A DNA stretch of 64,000 nt from Ichthyocystis sparus. Lineage in GTDB: Bacteria; Pseudomonadota; Gammaproteobacteria; Burkholderiales; 2013Ark19i. The position numbers and the translations under genes were made by a program. Below are positions 9,374 to 17,308 of the stretch, in pieces. The notes under the pieces were generated by a model, which had not been told where the DNA came from, searched no databases, and saw only the letters and a list, made by a program, of their open reading frames with translations. Where the stretch lies: assembly GCF_900078755.1 (NCBI RefSeq), contig NZ_FKIH01000005.1; one strand, written 5' to 3'. The first letter of the stretch is position 1. Each line of letters opens with the position of its first letter.

Positions 9374-11683
9374 TTATTCTCTTAATTCCTCTTCTGCTTT
9401 CTTCCTCTTATGTTTCTTAGACTTATCAACTGTAATGCGATTTTTATCAACACGAATCACGTCTCTAGCTACTGATAAACATTCATCCATTAAAGAACTA
9501 GCAATCTCTTTCAACAAATTTTCTAGCGACTCCCCTAACTCTGATACTACTCCATCTGGACTCAAAACCAAAACCGGTTTTGTAACTACTAATTTAATTT
9601 CCTCACGTAACCACATCATAAACTCAGCAACTTCAAATTTATCAGAACTCAAATTAAGGTTTGTTCCTTTACCAGACATAAAAAAACCTGATGTCCTAGG
9701 AAAAGCACTATTCATGTAATTTAATCTATCACTTTTACAAACAATTTTATAAACTAAATCCAATTTAACAGCAGAAATTTTCGATATATCTACATTTGAT
9801 ACAGCAACACATAACTTGCCAAATTCTTTAAACAGGGTGTTTCTAATATAAAAACTTAAAAAATCTTTTCCCATTACAACACTTCTTATTTTATCACCAA
9901 AAATACTGGCACAACTTTCGAACATAAGCTTAATCTTAGCTTCGGTAAGAGTCATACTTATACTCTTACCTTTACTATCAAGAACTGATATTCTTTTAGG
10001 GAAAAAATCTTTAAGCACCTTAACGGTAAATGCGTCAATAACAGCTTCCTTAGCAGTTTCAATTAGATTGTCAGGTAATATATCGTAAAATAATTCACAA
10101 ATATTCATTCCTATGCTAAGAGAAACTCCCCTAAGTTTGCCGTCTACTTCTCTCAGAAGATCCATACCTAACAGAACAGAAAAAATAAGATCAAACATTC
10201 CAAAGCGCACACCAGACTCTAACCTAAAATGTGATAATGAACCAAATTCACTACCTACACTACTAACAAGAATTTTAATAACATCACGCGCTACTGACAC
10301 ACATACAGGAGTAAAAATCCTCATTAGATAGTAGACAAATCCGCCACCAATATAATTTGGGCTGTTGAGAATTACATTGTCCAATGATTTATAAAAATCA
10401 TCACCACCTCCACTTGAAGCATCTGATTCCCAAAAACCAACTTGGAATTTTTCACTAAAAATACCACTCCTAGAAGTCATCCTAAGCGATGCCTCATCCC
10501 TTAAATAAGCACCTACCCCTTCTATTACAGGCTCACAGTCTTCCAGGGGCAAAACAACATCATCTGACGTATTCAAGGCAAAAAATACATCATCACATAC
10601 CATATTTCTTAGACTTTTTTCATATGAATCTAATAACTTTACAGTTTCCGGAATCTTTTTTATATCACCCAAAACCATACTCACCAAATATCTGTTCTCT
10701 AAAATAGATAACTCACAGAAAAATTTCCTATTTAAATTTAATATTCTCTGTGCTAGTGGAGAGAAAATTTTTCTGTCAAACCCAGGAACTTTTTTGAAAA
10801 AAACCATCTTTAAAAATTCGCAGGAAGTAATCAATTTTAAAAACATAGGTACACATTTATAGAATGTGCCCGAAATTGAAGAAGAGATTACAGATACTAA
10901 ATCATCTGTAAGCAACACTTTTTTATTTTTTCTTATATTCTCACTGTTAGCTAAGGATAAAACAGTTTTTGTAACACCTTCCACACAATGAGGCATGAGC
11001 AACTCAAGCTCTGCCTTAAGTAAAGCAATGCTACTTTCTGACGAAAAACCATCCTCAGTATAACCAGAAAGGTGAATACCCGGACAATTTAAAAATCTAT
11101 AAACTGCATCCATTGAAAGAATATTATTGATATATCCATCTAAAATAGTAGCAAAAGTATCTCTGATAATTCCCTCTACAAGATCCTCAATCTTAGCAAC
11201 TAGACCCGGTATATTTTTGTAAATACTCGACAATAACTTATCACAATAAGAATCAAACAATGCACGAAATAACATTCTCAAATTAAAAAAATCACTATAT
11301 ATTTCTTCAGGTAGTGCATATGCATATACTTCTTCAAGAGATAAATCGATACTATAACTGGGATCAACGCTAGAGCTGGGATTGTAACCAACACAAGACA
11401 ATTCAGATAAACTATAAGAATGTTCCGGGCAAATCTTTGATTGTGATTCAAGTTCACAACTTGAATCACCCATATGTAGTACATCACCATGTCCCTCAGA
11501 GTGTGATGACAGAACAGTAAGTGCCCCCCCAGTTTCAGGTTCCCTTTCGGGACATGATGATAATAAAAGGAGCGCCTCTGCAGCATCATTTTTCTCTTTT
11601 TCTATAACATTTATTACCACTTCGATTTCTCCTTTAGCTTCATCTTTGGAATAAAAAACAATCGAAACAATAACGCATAGCAA
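9374..11683 (-). CDS. Subfamily A tandem-array protein, copy 4 (769 aa)
   Basis: Core as in copies 1-3 (GIHLSGYTEDGFSSESS, ENRYLVSMVLG, NYIGGGFVYYLMRIF, ECLSVARDVIRVD). Differences: only about three hexapeptide units remain (YNPSSSVDPSYSIDLS), and the leader is out of frame with that of copy 3 by a small indel, so the long frame opens at TTG 11683 rather than at the ATG near 11714. An in-frame GTG at 11620 preceded by AAGGAG eight bases upstream is the best-looking start in the whole subfamily. The C-terminus carries the basic run KKHKRKK before EEELRE. The intact B gene lies directly upstream. Function unknown. Confidence 0.8.
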   Translation of the reverse strand: MLCVIVSIVFYSKDEAKGEIEVVINVIEKEKNDAAEALLLLSSCPEREPETGGALTVLSSHSEGHGDVLHMGDSSCELESQSKICPEHSYSLSELSCVGYNPSSSVDPSYSIDLSLEEVYAYALPEEIYSDFFNLRMLFRALFDSYCDKLLSSIYKNIPGLVAKIEDLVEGIIRDTFATILDGYINNILSMDAVYRFLNCPGIHLSGYTEDGFSSESSIALLKAELELLMPHCVEGVTKTVLSLANSENIRKNKKVLLTDDLVSVISSSISGTFYKCVPMFLKLITSCEFLKMVFFKKVPGFDRKIFSPLAQRILNLNRKFFCELSILENRYLVSMVLGDIKKIPETVKLLDSYEKSLRNMVCDDVFFALNTSDDVVLPLEDCEPVIEGVGAYLRDEASLRMTSRSGIFSEKFQVGFWESDASSGGGDDFYKSLDNVILNSPNYIGGGFVYYLMRIFTPVCVSVARDVIKILVSSVGSEFGSLSHFRLESGVRFGMFDLIFSVLLGMDLLREVDGKLRGVSLSIGMNICELFYDILPDNLIETAKEAVIDAFTVKVLKDFFPKRISVLDSKGKSISMTLTEAKIKLMFESCASIFGDKIRSVVMGKDFLSFYIRNTLFKEFGKLCVAVSNVDISKISAVKLDLVYKIVCKSDRLNYMNSAFPRTSGFFMSGKGTNLNLSSDKFEVAEFMMWLREEIKLVVTKPVLVLSPDGVVSELGESLENLLKEIASSLMDECLSVARDVIRVDKNRITVDKSKKHKRKKAEEELRE

Positions 11684-12032
11684 ACTTCAAGAAACGAGAC
11701 GAACGCGATAACACCATGAGGGGCCAGTGTATATCTAACATATTGTTTAATCTGTTGATTTATTTTATGTTAACAATGATAAAGTAAGCCAGATAGACAA
11801 CATAAGACAACACATCTGATAGGATTTTATTAGATCTAATCAGTCCAGCGGCAAATAGAAAAGTAGAAAAACATCACAAAATGCTGCACCTACATAGAAA
11901 CCATATGTCACACCACCCAGTAAATACTATCACAAAAATAGACATATTTTATAGGATTGCCACATCAAAAACGATATATCAAAATCAATTCTGCAAATAA
12001 CAATTAATACATAATATTTACAGTATCATTAC
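11684..12032. other. Spacer between copy 4 and the intact B gene
   Basis: Carries the conserved upstream block (11722-11805) and an AT-rich flank that also occurs before the two relics. No gene seen. Confidence 0.6.
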
Positions 12033-14264
12033 TCACTCAAGTTTACTTTTGTAAATTGAAACAACACCTCTATCAACTGAAACTACGTCTACAGCAGTTC
12101 TAGCACATTCATTCACTATAGAGCCAGAAATAGCTTCCAATAACTTATCTATTGACTCACCTAACTCTAATACCACTCCATTCGATCCCATAACTAAAGT
12201 TGACCTTGTAATTATTGCTCTTAGTTGATCATCCAGCCAAGGAATAAGCTTGTCGAGTATTGATACATCAATACTCGATTTATAATCTGGAGCTTCACAC
12301 AAAATACGCTTCTCGTATTCTAATCTATCATTTTCCTCAATAATCTTACATAGAAAATCTAATTTTACAGAATTAATTTTTGATATCTCAACATTTGACA
12401 CGGAAAGATCAAAGTCATCAAACTTTGTAAAAACAGTATTCATAATATAAAAATCCAAAAATACTCGATCTATCACATAACTTCTTACTTTCTCATGAAA
12501 ACTATAAACGGACTTTCTTATTATTTTAGATACAATTTTACTATTCTTAAAATATAAATATTTAGATTTACTAACTTTACTAGCTCTAGAAAGTAACAAT
12601 ATTTTCTTGGGAAGAATACCTCTAAGTACTGAAAAATTAATTGACCTATTAACATATGACTTTACACGATTGATCATATTACCTCTAAATATTTTTTCAC
12701 TAATTTCGTGCAAGTTCATCCCTATATGTGGAGAAACTTCATTAATTGCATTATCTATTACACTTAAAAAACCTATATCCGATAGAGAAGAAAAAACAAA
12801 ATCAAATAGACTAGCACGCACATTGCTCTCTAGAATAAAAAATGATCGATCACTGACTTTATTTACAAAATAACCAGACATCATGTCCCTAACATCATAC
12901 GCCACCGACATACATATGGGAGCAAATATTTTCATTACATAGTACCTAAATCCATTCCCTATATAATTATTACCATCATCAATTATAGACCTTAGTGATT
13001 TATAAAACATACTACTATCAATCGAACTTAAATTAGATGGTAACAAACATTTATCCATTTTACATTTTCTTTTGAGAACTCTCTTTCCATAATATATTCT
13101 ATGTCGTACATCTTCATATAAAGAAGATACTATTTTTTTCATTAATTCAGGAACAATAGAAGTACCTACAAATGCTATAGTACCATCTGATCTAAGAACT
13201 GGAACTTCTTTGCTAAATGTGTCAGTAACTAATAGATCTAAATTTTTTATATGTAAATCTAACAACTCAAAAAAACCTGGAATATCTGTATTAATATCCA
13301 TGAAATACTTACTTTTAGTTCTTGCACCAATAATGGTACTGGAAAGGTATCTGTTTTCTAAAAAAGATATTTGGCAAAAAAATTTCCTATTAAAACTAGA
13401 TATAATCTGCGTTACTGATGAAAAAATTTCCATATCAAACCAGGAAACTCTTCTGAAAAACAATTTTTTAAAAAATGCAATGGATGTAACTAATTCCATA
13501 AATATAACAACACATTTATTAAATATGTCTGATACTAGAAGGGAAACCGTTTCTTCAAAATCAATTGCAGATACCTTACTAACATCAAACTTTCCAATGA
13601 TTTCTGTAATTCTTTCACTAAAAATGATACCTTCGAGTTCTGATTTAAGTAAATTAATATCACTTTTGGATAAAAAATTATCTTTTATTGAACGAAAGTT
13701 TAGTCCTGGAACGATATTAAAACATTTTATAAATTCATCAACTACATTAATATATAAAATATTATAAATACAATCGTGCAAAGTACTATTAATAACATTG
13801 TTTACTATATTTAACTCATAATTTTTGTATTTATTTTTTTCAAGAAGCAATACTACCAATTGCTTGCGATAGGCTTTAGCCAATCTACCAAATAACAATT
13901 TTAAACTAAAAAAACTGCTGTTAACTTCTTCAGGTATCAAATCTATATCTACTTTAACTTCATAATCATCACAAGATAATTTCAATAAATTAGAAATACA
14001 CTCCAAATCAATTTCCATGTCTTTGGGTTGGCAATAAGCTTCTTGCTGGTAGGTGTCCATTTTTTTAGGACACTCTGATAGCAAAACAAGAGCTTCTGCA
14101 GCTTCTGTTCTTTTAATTATTTCATCGATATCGATTGCCACTTCTTCAATACCAACATTTCCTACACCAATATCATTACAATCTGTGTCAATAATTTCAT
14201 TTTCACAACAATCTAAATTATTGCGATCATCTGCTGTAGGTAATAAAGTAATTGATGGGCTCAT
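12033..14264 (-). CDS. Subfamily B tandem-array protein (copy 5, 743 aa)
   Basis: Same core fold-family as subfamily A, shown by shared motifs: FFRRVSWFDMEIFSSVTQ, FLENRYLSS, NYIGNGFRYYVMKIFAP, SPHIGMNLHEI and TLVMGSNGVVLELGES. The N-terminus is different: MSPSITL, then DCCENEI, then one EAAEALVLLSECPKK motif, with no hexapeptide repeats. The frame can be extended to a TTG at 14276, but the relatives at 14425 and 17309 begin with MTPS, so the ATG at 14264 (MSPS) is preferred. The central basic cluster (GKRVLKRKCK) matches those of the other members. No enzyme motif, membrane segment or signal peptide is evident. Function unknown. Confidence 0.82.
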   Translation of the reverse strand: MSPSITLLPTADDRNNLDCCENEIIDTDCNDIGVGNVGIEEVAIDIDEIIKRTEAAEALVLLSECPKKMDTYQQEAYCQPKDMEIDLECISNLLKLSCDDYEVKVDIDLIPEEVNSSFFSLKLLFGRLAKAYRKQLVVLLLEKNKYKNYELNIVNNVINSTLHDCIYNILYINVVDEFIKCFNIVPGLNFRSIKDNFLSKSDINLLKSELEGIIFSERITEIIGKFDVSKVSAIDFEETVSLLVSDIFNKCVVIFMELVTSIAFFKKLFFRRVSWFDMEIFSSVTQIISSFNRKFFCQISFLENRYLSSTIIGARTKSKYFMDINTDIPGFFELLDLHIKNLDLLVTDTFSKEVPVLRSDGTIAFVGTSIVPELMKKIVSSLYEDVRHRIYYGKRVLKRKCKMDKCLLPSNLSSIDSSMFYKSLRSIIDDGNNYIGNGFRYYVMKIFAPICMSVAYDVRDMMSGYFVNKVSDRSFFILESNVRASLFDFVFSSLSDIGFLSVIDNAINEVSPHIGMNLHEISEKIFRGNMINRVKSYVNRSINFSVLRGILPKKILLLSRASKVSKSKYLYFKNSKIVSKIIRKSVYSFHEKVRSYVIDRVFLDFYIMNTVFTKFDDFDLSVSNVEISKINSVKLDFLCKIIEENDRLEYEKRILCEAPDYKSSIDVSILDKLIPWLDDQLRAIITRSTLVMGSNGVVLELGESIDKLLEAISGSIVNECARTAVDVVSVDRGVVSIYKSKLE

Positions 14265-14424
14265 AATATCGTTCAACTATTAACTTATAAGTAAGTAAAA
14301 CTAGATTGTATAAATACACAAAAGCTATATGTAGAAACACCATATATTACATAACGAGAAAGATGTAAACACAACCACTAGTAACAATTGCTCTTAGCAT
14401 ACAGGATAATCATTTATTTTTACC

Positions 14425-16842
14425 TTACTTGCTTTTAAGATTGCTTTTATCAGCGGAAATACGACTTTTATCAACACAAATTACATCTCTCACGGTAGAG
14501 ACACATTCATTCATTACGGAATTAGATATTATCTCTAATAATTGATCTACTAGAGGTTCTCCCAATTCCGATACTACTCCAGAGTCCAAAACCAAAGTTG
14601 ATTTAGTAATCATTGCTTTAATTTCGTCACGCAACCACGGCATGAATTTGACTATTTCCAGTTTATTATCATTCAATAAAGAATTTGTTTTCTTACCAGA
14701 CACAAAAAAATCTGACCTTCTAGCATGCATAATATTTATGTAATTTGACCTATCAATTTCCCTTATAATTTTGTAAAGCAATTCCAATTTTACAGAATTA
14801 ATTTTTGATATATCTGCATTAGATACACAAAAATCAAATCCATCAAATTTTGTAAAAAGGGTATTTTCAATATAAAAATTTAAAAACTCGGGATATATCA
14901 AAACACTTTGTACCTTTTCTCTAAAAACATCAACATAAGTTTTGAATATGTCATGAATCATATCATTAGTAATCCGTTTAATTTTACTATTATCCTCACT
15001 AAGAACTGATATCTTTTTAGGAAAAATATCCACAAACAATTCAAAAGTAAACAAACTACTGACACCATTCTTTACATTATCAATTAAATTGTTGGCAAAC
15101 ATTTCAGCACAAACATCGTGTATATTCATTCCTACATGTAGAGAAACTTCGCCAAATTTAGTATCTACATCATTCAAAAATTCCATATCTGACAAAACAG
15201 AAAGAATCAAATTAAACATTCCACAACGCAAGGTAGTCTCTAGTCTAAAACATGACTGTGAACTCAATATATTTCCAAGATTAACAATGATTTCCCTGAT
15301 ATCATACGCCACAAAAACACAGACGGGAGTAAAAATTTTCATTAGATAATATCTAAACCCGTTACCAATATAATTCTTGCCATCGCTAATTACAGAGTTC
15401 AGTGATTCATAGAAATCATTACTAGAAATGGCTAAACTAGACCTATCTGATTCTGAAAAATTATCTACCTTGTATCTTCTCCTAAAAATCTTCTTTCTAG
15501 AAGACATTCTAAATAATACATCCTCCTTTAATGAATGTATCACTCCCTTCGTTAGTTTAGGTAAACCAGAAGAATTAAAAGTTACAACATTACCGTCTGA
15601 TTTCAAGGCTGGAACCGCTTTCTTAAATAGATCAGTAACTAAACATTCCAGTTTTTTTAAATGCAAATTTACCAACTCAAAAATTTTTGGAAATTTCGCC
15701 ATTACATATAAAAAATTTTTATGCTTTAACCTTACATCAAAAATAATGTTGACTAAATATTTTCTCTCTAAAAAACATATATCACAAAAAAGTTTCCTGT
15801 TAAAATCATGTATTGTTTGCACCAATGGAGAAAAAATCTTTTTATTAGACCAAGAAACACTTCTGAAAAATATGCTTTTAAGAAAGGAGGCAGACGTAAC
15901 TAACTCTATAAATTTACTGACACATTTATTAAACAAATCTGTGATTGAAAATGAAATATCATCTCTTAAACGACCTGATAATAGGTGTTTATTATCAAAG
16001 TATATGATAGTTCTCGCAACATCTTCACTACAATTAGAAAAAACATCTCTAAACTCTAATTTGAGCAAATCAACGCCACTCTCAGACAAAAACCCGCCTC
16101 TCACATAATCTAAATTTGTTCCATTGACATAGTAACACTTTAAAAAATTATCAACTGTACTCATTGCAGAAATCTTACAAAGATACATATCAAAAATATT
16201 ATTAACAGTATTGTCAATGATCCCCGTCATATAAAGGTTACTTGACGACATTACTCCTTTTTTAACCAAAGAAAAAACCAACTGATTTACACAAGATTTA
16301 ACTAACAATCGAAACAACAAATCAATACTAAAAAAACTACTGTATATTTCTTCTTCAGGTAATACACTAACATCTAAATCTAATTCACTATCACCACGAG
16401 ATACAACCGATGAACCATGAGTGGGAACTGAGCAATTTTTAATATCTTTTTTATAACTCGTATCCGCTATTTGATGGATCGACGAATCAATCTTTTCAGA
16501 ATCTGACGATAAAGTAAAGAGTGCATTTGCAGAATTTTCTAGCTTGCCCTCTCCTACCGTTTTATAAGAAGATGAGAGCAAAACAAGCGCTTCTGCAGCT
16601 ATCTTTATTCCGCTTTCCTCTTTTACCTTATAGGAAGATGACAGCAAAACAAGCGCTTCTGCGGCTCTCTTTGTCTCATTATCTATATCTCCTGCAAAAA
16701 ATCCTACCTCTGTAGATGCTTTTGCCTCTGGATCCTTAACATAAGTTTTTGTGCATATATCCTGACCACTAACATCATTTTCACAATAATCACAATTAAA
16801 ACAATCGTGCTCTGCACAAACTAAAGTAACTGATGGAGTCAT
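14425..16842 (-). CDS. Subfamily B tandem-array protein with triplicated AAEAL motif (copy 6, 805 aa)
   Basis: Begins MTPSVTLVCAEHDCFNCDYC, a Cys-rich start shared with the next copy and the pseudogene. The short motif seen once or twice elsewhere is repeated here: AAEALVLLSSSYK at about residues 60 and 83, and a weaker SANALFTLSSDSEK after it. The core follows (SWSNKKIFSPLVQ, NYIGNGFRYYLMKIFTP, SLHVGMNIHDV, TLVLDSGVVSELGEP), with the basic cluster SSRKKIFRRRYK. The Cys pairs of the N-terminus could bind metal, but spacing does not match a zinc finger I know. Function unknown. Confidence 0.82.
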   Translation of the reverse strand: MTPSVTLVCAEHDCFNCDYCENDVSGQDICTKTYVKDPEAKASTEVGFFAGDIDNETKRAAEALVLLSSSYKVKEESGIKIAAEALVLLSSSYKTVGEGKLENSANALFTLSSDSEKIDSSIHQIADTSYKKDIKNCSVPTHGSSVVSRGDSELDLDVSVLPEEEIYSSFFSIDLLFRLLVKSCVNQLVFSLVKKGVMSSSNLYMTGIIDNTVNNIFDMYLCKISAMSTVDNFLKCYYVNGTNLDYVRGGFLSESGVDLLKLEFRDVFSNCSEDVARTIIYFDNKHLLSGRLRDDISFSITDLFNKCVSKFIELVTSASFLKSIFFRSVSWSNKKIFSPLVQTIHDFNRKLFCDICFLERKYLVNIIFDVRLKHKNFLYVMAKFPKIFELVNLHLKKLECLVTDLFKKAVPALKSDGNVVTFNSSGLPKLTKGVIHSLKEDVLFRMSSRKKIFRRRYKVDNFSESDRSSLAISSNDFYESLNSVISDGKNYIGNGFRYYLMKIFTPVCVFVAYDIREIIVNLGNILSSQSCFRLETTLRCGMFNLILSVLSDMEFLNDVDTKFGEVSLHVGMNIHDVCAEMFANNLIDNVKNGVSSLFTFELFVDIFPKKISVLSEDNSKIKRITNDMIHDIFKTYVDVFREKVQSVLIYPEFLNFYIENTLFTKFDGFDFCVSNADISKINSVKLELLYKIIREIDRSNYINIMHARRSDFFVSGKKTNSLLNDNKLEIVKFMPWLRDEIKAMITKSTLVLDSGVVSELGEPLVDQLLEIISNSVMNECVSTVRDVICVDKSRISADKSNLKSK

Positions 16843-17308
16843 AGTACGGTCTAAATATTAAATTTGTTTATAAAAAAGAATAATGATACTAAGATTGAGA
16901 AAATTTAGTATTACACTATTACACAGTAAGTATAAATTATTATTAATAATATAAATTTTTAAATTAATCGATTTTCACACGATAATAATACAAGTATCTC
17001 AAATTTGGTTTTATTATCAAACACATCCAAGCCAAGACAAATATAAACGCGTATCAACACAAATACAGAACATTGAAGACACTGCAATTAAATCAATCTT
17101 CGCCAGTGATATCCTAATAGCAAACAATATAAAGCTAAAACTACAAGCACTGAAAACTACAAGCACTGATATGTAATATCAAACTACCTCCCACACTTGC
17201 AGTGTGAACCAATATTATTAACCTACTTAATTAAAAATAAACAATAAAATGACAGCAATAATTCCGCGCTATAACGATGATTTTAAGTTAATTTTTATTA
17301 CACATGCT
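16843..17308. other. Spacer between copies 6 and 7
   Basis: AT-rich. The part next to the start of copy 6 (about 16880-16935) shares words such as GATACTAAGATTGAG and TTACACAGTA with the upstream regions of copy 7 (19880-19925) and the pseudogene (22350-22400), a likely shared promoter region of subfamily B. Nothing else seen. Confidence 0.5.
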
